Assembly: GCF_020360975.1 (NCBI RefSeq)
Contig: NW_025408667.1
Span: 3,410,001-3,474,000 of the forward strand
DNA: 64,000 nt
Direction: 5' to 3'
DNA from: Hirsutella rhossiliensis
Taxonomy: Eukaryota; Ascomycota; Sordariomycetes; Hypocreales; Ophiocordycipitaceae
In this document: piece after piece, positions 10,830 through 20,790 of the stretch
Numbering within the stretch: the first letter of the stretch is position 1
How the letters are laid out: every line of letters begins with the position of its first letter
Made by a program: the position numbers and the translations under genes
The notes under the pieces: generated by a model
Database searches by the model: none
What the model saw: only the letters and a program-made list of their open reading frames with translations
Told to the model about the DNA's origin: nothing

Positions 10830-12391
10830 AACTACCCCTCTTCTTTACTAGCATAGCGGGAACTAACTAAGGCGCCCCCTTTACTATACCGAATACCTCT
10901 AGAAATACTAAAACTACCCTATCCTCCGCTCCTTCCTTATCCTCTACGTTAAGACCTATCTCTATTAGCACGGCACTTACCTCGGCCTTAGTAAATAGTA
11001 AAGCGTATTACTATAAAGTATAGCCCGTATCGCTATCGATAAGGCGGAGTTTTAACCGGGATTCCTAGGCCTAGTACTCTAGGCTTATATAGGCGATATC
11101 GAATAGGGGCGCGGGGTTAAGGCGAATAATAAGCTCGCGGCGCTTATTAATTAGCGTGCGGTAGTTAGTATGCTCGACCTAGTATATCGTTAGGCGGTCG
11201 CTAATAAAAGGGTTAGATAAAACTTACGATAGTAGACTTCTATATACCTATAGTCCTAAAGGACTTACGATAGGCCGTCTTAGCGGCGTCGAAAGCCTCG
11301 GCTAAATACTATACCGTAATAGCGAGACGGCGCCGATTAGCCTCCTCGAAAACGAGCACGCCTACGTCCGAGCTATCGTCCTTAGTATCCTCGTTACTAG
11401 TCTTTAGCTTATTAAGCTCGTATAGGTACTTAACGATAGCGACTATATCGGCCTAGTTATTAGATATAAGAGTAGCGGCCTTAAGAAGGATTAGCTTATT
11501 AATCGTAATATTTAAAGTTAAGGGGAAACTTACCTAGTTATAGGTCGCGGCACGTTTATAGCACTACTTATAGCGCGTCGAGGAAACCCCCGAGAAAATA
11601 TAGCTAATCGAGAGCACCTCGATAGGCTTAGGCTCGGTTATACTATACTCCTTAACGACCGTCTTAAAATAATATATATACTAGAGCTTATAAGGGATAA
11701 CCTTATAGGCCCTAACTAGGCGGGCTTTAGCCTTAGATCGGGTGCGCTTCTTTATAGGAGCGCGACCGCCTTATACCGCCGCTTAAGTGCCCTTGTCTCT
11801 AGCGCCGCCGTTCTTAGGTTCGTCGGTAGGAGGAGTCGGATCGCGGCTATCTCCGTTATTACCGTTATCGTTATCTTAGCCCTCGTTTAGCTAGGTATCG
11901 GGATAGTCTTAACCCTCGTTTAGCTAGGCCTCGTTATTAATATTAGCCTACTTATTCTAAGGAGCGGCCTAGGCGATAATCTCTTATTAGCTAGAGCCGC
12001 CCTATCGAGACGGAGTAGCCGGGTTATTAGTACTTACCTAGGAGCGCCTAAGCACGATCTCCTCGCTAGTATTAATATCGCTAACGGGGGTAATAGACTT
12101 ACGAGTTTCCGGGCCTATAGAGGTAGGCTTATCGGCGGTCGGAGTTAGGGCACTTAGCGGGGTAATAGGGGCATAACCCTCGCTAACGTTAGGTCCCGGA
12201 CTAGAAGTCTCCTAAGACTAGGATTCCCTTATACCTTTCTTAGCTCTCTTCGCTAAGGGGGAACTAGCGTCGCTACGAGACTTTTAGGCCGATTACTTAC
12301 GCTTCGAGGGCAAACCCGCCGCTACCTGCTCCTATATATAGCATAGGAAATCGGCGTTATAGTTCTTTATCTTCTTTAGCGTAGAAGGCAT
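10830..12391 (-). pseudogene. Gypsy-A copy 1 antisense accessory ORF
   Basis: Between the chromodomain and the 3' LTR a long protein-like frame runs on the minus strand. It starts at a surviving ATG at 12391-12389 (MPSTLKKIKNYNADFL). An acidic, Pro/Ser/Asn-rich middle with repeated QLNEGQD-like units follows, then a Lys/Arg-rich segment (APIKKRTRSKAKARLVRAYK), then a more globular part with NDILG or, one frame over, a better-looking VEHTNYRTLINKRRELIIRL. The frame change near 11200 lies beside GTAAGT and CTAAC motifs, so an intron or a frameshift is likely. I do not recognise the protein. The second copy keeps the same frame. Antisense extra genes are known in some fungal gypsy elements, but homology to those cannot be tested here. 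Confidence 0.6.
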
Positions 12392-12757
12392 TATCGTTAA
12401 TAAATCGTCGATAAAAAGTAATATAAAAAGGTATAAGGGATTAATAAAAAAAGGTATAAAACTCTATAGTAATCGTAAGCGGAAGAGTTAAAGAAGAAAA
12501 GAAAATAGAAGAAGTAAGAGATATATACGTATGCTCTTTATATTATAGTTACGCGGCCGATATATAGGCGATACCGTAACGGTTACTCGGCGGTAACCGC
12601 TAGCATAATAACTATTAACGTTATAGAGCGTAGACTAACGTATACTTATATAGGCGTATACGCGCGATATATAACCGAAACTACCTCTCTTCTTAACTAA
12701 ATATATATAGCGTAGCGAAAGCAATATATATTAAAGATATAGCCGAGGCGTCTATAT

Positions 12758-12772
12758 AAGAGGGGAGATAAT
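12758..12772 (+). other. Gypsy-A copy 1 polypurine tract
   Basis: AAGAGGGGAGATAAT directly precedes the 3' LTR. This is the expected place for the primer of plus-strand DNA synthesis. The same tract occurs as GAAGGGAGATAAT before the LTR at 61124. Confidence 0.7.
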
Positions 12773-13029
12773 TATAAGAGCGCTACTAGGAGGTACGGGC
12801 TAATAAAGCACTCGGGTACGTAGTACTAATATATCGGTAGGGTATCGGTAGGGAATCGTGCCTACCCCGCTTATATATTATAGACTACTTACTACTCCGA
12901 CCGAAGAGGAGAAATCCCTCTTCTCGTAAGCTTTAGTCTTACGACGAGGAGAATATAATATATATAGCGTAGTACCTCTAGCTATCTCTACTACCTAACT
13001 AATTATACTATAATACGTATTCCCTTATA
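12773..13029 (+). repeat. Gypsy-A copy 1, 3' LTR
   Basis: 257 bp, from TATAAGAGCG to ATTCCCTTATA, aligned end to end with the 5' LTR. TAAAG follows at 13030-13034, completing the target duplication, and Copia-A coding sequence then resumes. Confidence 0.93.
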
Positions 13030-14622
13030 TAAAGATAGACTCTTTTAACTTAACGACGTTGCCTTTATACTAAACTTCTATACTAAGATCGTATCTCTTA
13101 ACCGCTTTCTTATAAAGGAATATAACTAGAATCTATTATCCGGTTGCGTTTCTAAGGACGATTAGGAAGTATTTTATACTATTCGCCGATACTAATAAAC
13201 GGTTATTAAGTATAACCCTATTAAGGAAGAAATAAACTCTTCTAACTTTACTTCGTTGTCTCTACGACCGACTTAAACCGCGGATGCTATATATTAGCAT
13301 AAATATCTAGGCTACTTAAACTCTTAGGCCCTAGAGAATCTAGTTAAGAATATAATCGGATTAAAAATTAAAGGCCTAATTACTATTAACTATAAGGTAT
13401 GTTCCCTTAGAAAGGGAAAGAAGGCTGTTTTACGCCGACCTTCTTAAAACCAGTTACTACGACCCTTCTAGAGAATTTATATCGATATCTTCTCTATAAA
13501 CACCTCCTTTAATAGTAAAGGAGCCGTTCTTTTAGTTAAAGATAAATTTATAAGCATTATTTTTATCTACCTTCTAAGTAACGCGAGCTAAGAATCCGTT
13601 ATAATAGCTCTAAAGAACTATAAGGCTATGATTAAACGCTAATAGAACCTTTATATTTATATTATTTACTAGGACAACGATCGTGCTCTTTAGACTGCCT
13701 ATAAGACCTAGATCGAGGAAAAGGGGATTAGAGATAAGCCTATAGCCCCTTATACTCCCGCTTAGAACGGCGCTATAGAACGATCTAGGGGGGTAATAGC
13801 CGCCTAGGCAAGAACGATAAGGATTAACGCTAATCTTCTATTAGATCTTTAGCCTAAAACTTAGAAAGCAGTAGTGTTCTTGCATAGTAGATCGCCTATA
13901 TAGCACCGTAACTTCTAGACACCCTTCTAGCTGCTTTATTAGTAGCTGCGTAAAAATAATAGAGATATAGGCTATTAGCAGCTCTAGCCTAATATTACTT
14001 TTCTCTAAGCGTACGGCTGCCGAGCCTACCCTTTAATATATAAGGCCCTTTAGAATAAATAGAAAAAGGACCTTAAGACCGACCCTTATACGGAAATCGG
14101 TTATCTAGTAGGCTACGACTCTACTAATATTTTTAGGATTTAGATCCCTTCGTTATCCGAAGTCCGAAGGATTAGAGATATAACCTTTAACGAATACGAG
14201 TTCTACGAAGGAAAGGTAGAGCTATAAGAGCCTATCCCTTAACACTTAGAAGTATAGCTTCTAGTATATATCGAAGACGAATCGGAATACGAGGAAATAC
14301 CTACTCGTATAGAAGAACCTAATCCTTAACCGGACACCCTTTCTTCGACTATATTAGGTTAAGACGACGCTAGCACTATCTATATTCAATAGGAACCATC
14401 TAAACACAACGATTTAGAAGACTAACGTGAGTTTCACGAGGCGGACAACCCGTATCCGACGCCTAATCTCGCTCCGAGCGATTAGCAACTACGACGTTTA
14501 TCACGTCCGGCTAAGCCGCGGAACTTCGGCAGCTTTGCTAGTTCCTAGAACTACTTTTATAGTTCTTTCTTTCTCGGACGAGAAGAAAAGCTTTATCGCC
14601 GCTCTTTACCCCTAGAGCTAAC
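13030..14622 (+). pseudogene. Copia-A pre-integrase and integrase
   Basis: This continues the Copia-A polyprotein interrupted at 5216. The integrase core is clear: YIDIFSINTSFN (first catalytic Asp, about 13478), YQDNDRALQTAYK (second Asp, about 13665) and TPAQNGAIERSRG (catalytic Glu, about 13756). It is followed by the typical AYGCRAYPL and EIGYLVGYDSTNIFRIQIPS segments (about 14008-14150). Stops of RIP type interrupt it throughout. The region 14380-14622 retains more CpA/TpG than the rest. The solo LTR is inserted at 14622, after RRSLPLEL, in the linker before the RT domain. Confidence 0.8.
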
Positions 14623-15102
14623 TGTTACGACCACGGTCCAGCGAACCGCGGGACCAGCACATGTCACGAGGACACGTGACGTGGGGAGCAAGGAACATTA
14701 GACGGACCGACGGGCCAATCAAGTTTGGAGCGACGGGTCACTCTAGCGCTCCAACGCTCCACGGCTAGGATCGCAGGATCGCTCCAGCGCCCCAGCGCTC
14801 CTGGGCGACGGGATCACCCAGTGCTCTCGGCGATCCAGGGAAGCTCTCGAGATATATAAGGAAGGAACGGAACACTCCTTTAGACAGATAGCTCGATAGC
14901 TTTTAACACAATCATTACGATCTCTATCACGATCTTATCTCTGATTCCGATCACTTAATTACCTAGTTATAGTCTACGGTCTACGACCTCCGACTTATCA
15001 CCAACGTGACACATATATCATTGCTTAGACCACGCCCTATTGTATCTGCCAATATAAACCCCTCGATAGGTTTATCCCTTAGGAATAACACCGGTCGTCA
15101 CA
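14623..15102 (+). mobile_element. Unmutated solo LTR of the Gypsy-B family
   Basis: 480 bp, from TGTTACGACCACGGTCCAGC to CCGGTCGTCACA, flanked by an exact CTAAC duplication (14618-14622 and 15103-15107). It aligns end to end with the 484-bp LTRs of Gypsy-B copy 1, but CpA and TpG are intact. It includes GAGATATATAAGGAAGG, a TATA-like promoter region, near 14850. A solo LTR forms when the two LTRs of an element recombine and delete the interior. It sits in heavily mutated Copia-A yet is clean, so it is a late insertion, or was spared because it exists at low copy or is short. Confidence 0.93.
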
Positions 15103-16740
15103 CTAACAGCGTATAAGGAACTTTATACTTACCGCTTTAGCCCTTAATTTAAGGAAGTAGCTTACGCTAAATAGAACGCACTCTAATAAAGAGGCACCTT
15201 TAAGGCTATTCTAAGGGATTAAGCAATAGGGAAGCTACTTCCGCTAACCTAGGTATTTCGTTATAAGTTCGATAAGCACGGGTTTCTTATAAGGTTTAAA
15301 GCCCGCTTATACGTTAGGGGAGACCTTTAGAAGCTAGGTAATAAGGACACCTATGCTGCTATACTTACCGGAAGATCCTTCCGAGTTCTTATAGCTATTA
15401 TAGCTAAATTCGACCTTAAGACCTAATAGCTCGACGTAGTTAACGCCTTTACTAATGCCCTCTTAGACGACGACGAGGAGGTCTATATATTATTTCCTAA
15501 CGGATACTATAGATAAGGCTAGGTTCTTTACCTTATCCGAGCCCTCTATAGCCTTAGGCGTTCCCCCCTCCTTTAGCAGAAAGAGCTTACTATAGCATTT
15601 AAGGAGCTCAGTCTTTTATAGTGTCTAGACGAGCCCTATATCTTCTAGAACGACTAGCTTATAGTCTTCTTCTTCGTTAATAATATTATCTTCCTCTATC
15701 GTAAGGGTAGTTAAGATATAGCCGATTAGATAGTTATAGCCCTTAAGAGGAAGTACGCTATAATAGATTAAGGAGAATTATAGTGGTTTCTCGGTATTTA
15801 GGTTCTCCGAGACCGAAGTAATAGGAAGCTTTAGCTCTACTAAGACTCCTATATTAAAAGGATAGTTTAACGATTCGGCCTTCGATGCCTCGACACCTTT
15901 AAAGGAGCCCCTTTCCTATATAATAAAGTCCGGCTAAATATAGGGCAGGCTTCTCGAGACTAGATTTAGCTCTATTAAAGTAAAGTTAGATCGCTAAACT
16001 ATACCGCGTGCATTACTTATCTAGATATAGCTAAACTAGCATCTAAACTAGCTAAATTCCTTTATAACCCTTCCGAGCTTTATTCTAAGCTCGCGGACTA
16101 TCTAATTAAGTACCTATACGCTACTAGGTATCTCGCTATTTAGTTCTTAGGCATCTCTAGCCTCGACGGAGACTATATTGCTCTAATCTAAGCTTAATAT
16201 TATATCGACTTTTAGAGCGCTTTAGACGCCGCTTTCGCTAATAATAAGGAAATACGTAAGTTATCTTAAGGTTTAATTCTTACCCTCTTTAGCGGCCCTA
16301 TCGCTTAGAAAGCCGGGAAATAGGATATAGTTACGACCTCGTTAATAGAAGCAGAGCTTCTTACCCTTATATATATAACTAAGGAGACTATCGCTACGTT
16401 CCGTCTATTTAAGCAGCTTTCTCTTAAGCTCGACGGAAAACTAACTATCTAATATAATAACACATAGACTATTCGTCTAGTTACATAGGATATACCTCGC
16501 CTTCGCACCGCCCTTCGTTACATCGACATTCACACTTATTAGGCTAGATAGGCATTCGAGGAAGGCCACTATAAACTCGTTTATACGCCTACTTCCTAGA
16601 TAATCGCAGACGGCCTTATAAAGGCTCTACTAGGCCAGAAATTCAATACTTTCGTCTAATAACTCGGCCTCGTTAATGTCTCTACCTTGCTAGGAATTTA
16701 GCTTTCTTTTAGTTTGCACTGCCAACCGCCAGCACAACCT
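15103..16740 (+). pseudogene. Copia-A reverse transcriptase and RNase H
   Basis: Copia RT follows the solo LTR: WVFRYKFDKHGF-type sequence near 15250-15290 and AALTGRSFRVL near 15360. KFDLKTQQLDVVNAFTNALL lies near 15410-15470, and the catalytic box is FFVNNIIFLYRKG at about 15667-15708, where YVDDI should stand. RNase H covers about 16320-16690, with EAELLTLIYITKE, QYNNTQTIRL and a final ADGLIKALLGQKF block, followed by NVSTLLGI. All stops fit CAA/CAG/TGG mutation. The two catalytic Asp residues of the RT box are both Asn, so it would be inactive even without the stops. Confidence 0.85.
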
Positions 16741-16749
16741 AGGGGGGGA

Positions 16750-17030
16750 TGTCACACAGAGTACATCAGCCTCTAACAGTCTAAAACCCTAACTCGCACA
16801 GTAGTCACCACCTCAACAGTCACAGAACCTTCCATCAGCTTCTAGTTACTTATTCGCATCGCCTATAAAGATGCAGCATATTATATACTCTAGATAGGAA
16901 AATCAAGAGTCTTCCAGTCCCTAATCTTTATGCTCACTTGCTTATCCTCCGTGCGATATAATATATATTACGCTAACGTAATACGGAATAGATACTAGTG
17001 CTACCTATTAGGACTACGCAAAGAACGGCT
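16750..17030 (+). repeat. Copia-A 3' LTR (right end approximate)
   Basis: It begins TGTCACACAGAGTACATCAG directly after the polypurine tract AGGGGGGGA. CpA/TpG are mostly kept to about 16960. It includes CGCCTATAAAGATGC (TATA-like, about 16858). The end cannot be fixed because no second LTR exists in the window: sequence after about 17030 belongs to another relic. Confidence 0.6.
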
Positions 17031-17341
17031 ATATATATAAGCTAGTAAGCGTCTCTGTTTACTTAGGGTAATAAGTTATTAATTAAGCTAATCCCTTAGG
17101 TTCTTTTTAATGCTTTAGGTGCTATTTATGTCTTTTAGGAGCTAAATCGGTAGCTTAAGCGTGCAAATACCGACCTAGATAATGCCTAGCGTATAGCTGT
17201 ATAGTGCGCAGCATAATAACTACGAGCTTGCGGAAGTAGTGCGGCTCTTCCTATAGCTCTAGGTCCGGCTCCCGCTATAGCTTCTTTTAGCGAGATAGCT
17301 AAGAAGAGCCCTAATAAACGAAAGATTATAGCGTTAGGGAC
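17031..17341 (+). pseudogene. Relic coding sequence, left part (continues at 20628)
   Basis: Reading TAG/TAA as Gln gives one frame with QASLFTQGNKLLIKLIP, then an apparent coiled coil (FQELNRQLKRANTDLDNAQR) and a Ser/Pro/Ala segment. The frame ends in SEIAKKSPNKRKIIALGT at the pogo insertion. If both DNA transposons and the duplicated bases are removed, it continues in frame into the piece at 20628. The protein is not recognised; a C-terminal part of some transposon protein is plausible. It is partly RIP-mutated. Confidence 0.4.
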
Positions 17342-17343
17342 TA

Positions 17344-19249
17344 ACGTACTTCACCACCTATTAGTTGGCCACCCCACCTTGTTGGCCGCCCCACCCCCTT
17401 TTGGAACATGATTCTCCACCCACACAGCAAAACATGGCCGCAATCGCAACCAACCAGAGAATTCCGTACGAAATAAGAATTGATCTTGCTATACAGGCTA
17501 TTCAGTCATCCCAAGTTCCAAGTATCCGAGCAGCTGCAACTTTATACGATGTTACTAGAGCCATATTGCAAAATCGCCTTCACGGTCGCGTCACGCGGCG
17601 CGTCGCCTAAGTTAACAATCGCAAATTGACAGCAACGGAAGAGCAGGCGCTCCTTAATCGGATCATCTCACTCGATGAACGTGGATTTTCACCTACACTT
17701 CCATTCGTTCGAAGAATGGCCGATTTACTCCTTTCACAACGCGCTCCGGGGTCGGCGGTAGGGAAGAACTGGCTCACGCGCTTCCAGCGCCACGACGTGC
17801 TTATGTCGAAATACCTGCGAAAATACGACTACTAACGGGCGAAATGCGAAGACCTAGAAGAAATCGGCAAGTGGTTTAGTCTCGAACGAGCGACGATTGC
17901 AAAATACGGTATTGCGATAGAGGATATTTATAACTTTAACGAGACAGGATTCTAGATGGGTGTGATTGCAACCGCCAAGGTCGTCACACAAACAAAGCGG
18001 CCGACGTCAAAGCAGCCAAGGTCAGATTATATAAAGTCAGGTCGCCCAAAGGTCGTCCAGCCAGGAGATCGGAATTAGGTTACGGTCATCGAAGGAATCA
18101 ATGCCACTGGTTGGGCTCTGCCGTCTACTATCATCTTCGAAGGCAAAGTCCACCAATCGAACTGGTACCGGACTGGAATCCCGTCCAATTGGGTCATTGG
18201 TCTTAGTGAGAAAGGCTGGACGAACAACGAGCTTGGGTTTAAGTGGTTGACGGAGGTCTTTGACAAACACTCACGCGGTCGTGCAGTCGGGAAGTATCGA
18301 CTTCTCCTTCTTGACGGTCACGGCAGCCATTTCACTCCGGAATTCGACGACTTCTGCAAGAAGAATTCAATCGTCTGGCTTTGCTACCCACCACACTCAA
18401 CGCATCTCTTACAAGCTCTCGATTTTGGGTGCTTTTTAGCGCTCAAGAACTCATATAGTCGGCTTGTCTAAGCGAAAGTAGAACTGGGGACTTTTCACAT
18501 CGACAAAACGGACTTTCTGGTCCTCTACCACCAAGCCCATCGGATAACGTTTACAGAGAAGACAATAAAAAATGCATTTAAGGCCGTCGGAACTGTCCCC
18601 TACGATCCGCAGAGGGTACTTTCCCGACTGAATGTAAGGACACCAAGTCCTCTACTTCAACCAACAACCCTCGATCCCCAAGGCTCGGGGAGCCAACTGT
18701 TACCCAAAACGCCTCACAACATCACGGAACTTGAGGCTCAAGTCAAGGCTCTTCAGCAACATCGTACGAGGGCAGCGCAAGAACAAGCCAGTCCAACCGA
18801 TCAGGCAGTGCGTTACTTGGTCAAGGGATGCCAAATGGCGATGCATGGCGCAGCCCTTCTGTCGGAGGAAAATGAGCGACTCCGAAGCGAAAGCCAAAGA
18901 TAGAGGAGAAAGAGGGATGGATATGCGACGCTCATACGTAGCTCATGGAGGTGTTTTGGCTGTGGAGAAAGGTCTTCAGCTTGCAGAGGAGAAGGCGAAT
19001 GGTGGCAAGGGGTCAGCAGTACAGTCTGGCGCGACCGGGAAAACCGGCGCACAACGGCTCTGCAGTATCTGCAGATTGCCCGGGCATAATGCCCGATCAG
19101 GCCGGGGAAATAAGGATTCCATTCATGTAATTATTTAGTTGATTATCGATTTGTAGAGTGTTTTCCGACGGTGAGAATTGGGAGCGGTTGAGACCTAGGT
19201 AGGTTAGTGGCCAACTAGGTGGTGTGGCCAACTAGGTGGTGAAGTACGT
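17344..19249 (+). mobile_element. Pogo/Fot1-like DNA transposon (1,906 bp)
   Basis: It is bounded by TA duplications (17342-17343 and 19250-19251) and inverted repeats starting ACGTACTTCACCACCTA at both ends. The left end has three extra bases after that point, before GTTGGCCA. The right end also carries a direct repeat of CACCACCTAGTTGGCCA. Size, TA target and DDE transposase with an N-terminal helix-turn-helix fit the pogo/Fot1 group of fungi. It is only lightly RIP-mutated and lies in more degraded DNA. Confidence 0.93.
17434..19138 (+). pseudogene. Pogo-like transposase, six stops and one frameshift
   Basis: The start is the ATG at 17434 (MAAIATNQRIPYEIRIDLAI), opening a Psq-type helix-turn-helix. 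A CENP-B/Tc5-type DNA-binding segment follows (about 17626-17830), then the DDE domain. Catalytic positions: NFNETGF at about 17932 (the first Asp is Asn, GAC to AAC at 17938-17940), LLDGHGSHF with Asp at 18313, and LDFGCF with Asp at 18421, leaving 35 residues between the last two. Stops lie at 17608, 17833, 17953, 18076, 18469 and 18901, each one C-to-T or G-to-A step from Gln or Trp. A frameshift near 18905-18925 precedes GVLAVEKGLQLAEEKANGG and a CCHC-like tail (CSICRLPGHNAR). The enzyme would excise and insert the element at TA sites. Confidence 0.92.
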
Positions 19250-19257
19250 TATTGCTA

Positions 19258-20625
19258 CAGTCGGGTGACAAAAGTTCCGGTCAATCCGGCCCACCCACCA
19301 CAACGCCGCATCAGAGCCCTCTTTTCAACAGCACATTACTTTGCCAAATGAACGTCAATTATGAAGCCGAAGATATAAATATATAGAGAATTGAGTGGAG
19401 ATTATTGTTGTTTCGGCTAGTATTTGGTATACCAGCCACGTGCAGCCACAACAGCTTGAAGGCGCCGAGGCATTGATTCTATTAGGTGATTGAGGGTATC
19501 CTCTTCAAGGTCTTCCCACGCTCCAACCGCTGCAAAACAGAGCTTCTGCTTGGAGCTATAGTTCTTTGGAAGGTCTGAGAGCTCAGGGTGAGTCTCCATA
19601 ATGCTCTCTTTAAGCAGCTTCCATACGTTTTCTATGGGGTTTAGGTCAGGTGAATATGGCGGCCAGTCGACCAAATCTACCCTGTTTTCTTCGACCCAGC
19701 AGCCAAGCCACGCCTGCACAATGGCCGCCGTATGTGTTGAGGCGTTATCTTGGGCGAATGTATAGCCTGGCTCTGCAATTGTAGGTAGGCTTTCTTGTAA
19801 GGTCTCGAGCACACGGCGTGCAGTAACGCCACCACGGGCTGAGTCGGGGTCTCCTAGCATTGGTGTAAGAGAAGTCCGCCGATTAAAGGAGAAGCCGCCC
19901 CAAAACATCTGGGAATGTCGAGTAGGTTTTCCTCTTGCTTGCACGTTTTCGGATTTAATCTATCCCCTTTTGCAATTAGGAGGGATTTTTGAAGTAAGGG
20001 TATTAAGACGTACTGAATTGCAAAACCCACTTCTGTCTCGCCGTCCCCACGAGCGATTGACGTCTCATCAGAGAAAATCCATGTATGCCAAAAGGAAGCT
20101 GGCTTTTGATGGTATTGTAGTGCAAATTGTAGCCTCTTTGCAGCATGTTCTTCTGTTAATTTTGGACGTCGAAGAGCGCGTACATGTTGTATGCCATGGT
20201 GTCGAAGGTACCGTGTTAAAGTACGTGTAGAACACTCTAGAGAAGCCTCACGAAGAAGCTGAGCATTCGAGATGAAAGGGTCTTTCGCGATGCATCGAAA
20301 GATATATCTTTATGGTGTCATTGAGCTTTGAGGGTCTCCCAGAGCGCGGCAAAGATTTCGCACTCGACTGTGTCCTGTAACGCCTGACGATTCCGTAGAC
20401 AGCTCTAGGAGAAACGTCCTCTTTGACGCCGACGAGGGCAGCTGAGAAGCCGCAATCAAAGAGGGTCACAATCTTCGTCCTCTTATGAGGGCTCCAGTGT
20501 TTTTTGGGCGTAATTGGGCTCATTTTGAAGGCATGATGGTGATTTGAAGAGGAAGGGTTGGAATGTGGGAGACGCGCGTACGCGACGCGCTAGCGTCATT
20601 GACCGGAACTTTTGTCCCCCCACTG
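19258..20625 (-). mobile_element. Tc1/mariner-like DNA transposon (1,368 bp)
   Basis: It is flanked by TA (19256-19257 and 20626-20627). Terminal inverted repeats start CAGTCGGGTGACAAAAGTTC on the left and CAGTGGGGGGACAAAAGTTC on the right, with 26 of the first 28 bases matching. The transposase is on the minus strand. Only TTGC separates its left TA from the TA of the pogo element. CpA/TpG are intact, so RIP has not touched it. Confidence 0.93.
19417..20523 (-). pseudogene. Tc1/mariner-type transposase with two frameshifts
   Basis: The ATG at 20523-20521 opens a helix-turn-helix domain (HWSPHKRTKIVTLFDCGFS, then RSGRPSKLN) to about 20250. A first frameshift there moves to a frame with LLREASLECSTRTLTRYLRHH and the first catalytic Asp in FSDETSIARGD (about 20063). 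A second frameshift near 19945 leads to the open frame 19944-19417. That frame has AQDNASTHTA (second Asp, codon 19749-19747) and WPPYSPDLNPIENVWK (Glu codon 19632-19630), with 38 residues between them. The frameshifts are not RIP-type changes, so decay here is by indels or sequencing error. It is otherwise close to full length. Confidence 0.9.
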
Positions 20626-20627
20626 TA

Positions 20628-20790
20628 AGGCTACTTAGCTCTAGATTATAAGCGGGATTAAGTCGTTAAATATATTTTACTACTAACCCTCTGCTTAGCG
20701 GCTTAATAAGCCGGACGAGGAGGACGATAAAGAGAAAGCCGAGGAGGAGGTAAACAATTAAGCGTTAATATTGCCTAATTCGACTGCCAC
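20628..20790 (+). pseudogene. Relic coding sequence, right part (from 17031)
   Basis: The reading frame from 17341 resumes here: KATQLQIISGIKSLNIFYYQ, then LNKPDEEDDKEKAEEEVNN, an acidic tail. RIP-type TAG/TAA stand for Gln. In-frame continuity across both transposons supports a real protein relic rather than chance. Function unknown. Confidence 0.4.

Larger units (their letters stand above)
5222..13029 (+). mobile_element. Gypsy-A copy 1: full-length Ty3/gypsy chromovirus (7,808 bp), RIP-saturated
   Basis: Two 257-bp LTRs (TG...TA, ancestrally TG...CA) flank gag, protease, RT, RNase H, integrase and chromodomain in gypsy order, followed by an extra reading frame on the opposite strand. An exact TAAAG duplication borders the element. 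The integrase would have inserted element DNA, and the chromodomain of such elements is known to steer integration to heterochromatin. Practically all CpA/TpG are gone, so no ATG-started frame survives. A second, truncated copy is at 55571-61380. The insertion lies inside Copia-A protease coding sequence, so it is younger than Copia-A. Confidence 0.93.
4195..17030 (+). mobile_element. Copia-A: Ty1/copia retrotransposon, RIP-affected, split by two later insertions
   Basis: Gag, protease, integrase, reverse transcriptase and RNase H follow in copia order (integrase before RT) on the plus strand. Coding is broken after the protease by Gypsy-A (5222-13029) and between integrase and RT by a solo LTR (14623-15102). 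The 3' side has a polypurine tract (AGGGGGGGA, 16741-16749) and an LTR starting TGTCACAC at 16750. I found no matching 5' LTR upstream of gag, and the coding homology starts abruptly near 4195, so the 5' end is probably lost. Mutation is uneven: 4195-4455 is nearly untouched, the following gag is partly mutated, and RT/RNase H are heavily mutated. The right boundary of the 3' LTR is approximate. Confidence 0.8.

Noticed and set aside
14427..14615. 62-codon plus-strand open frame just before the solo LTR
   Set aside because: It is a shifted frame of the Copia-A linker; the frame with RRSLPLEL fits the polyprotein better.
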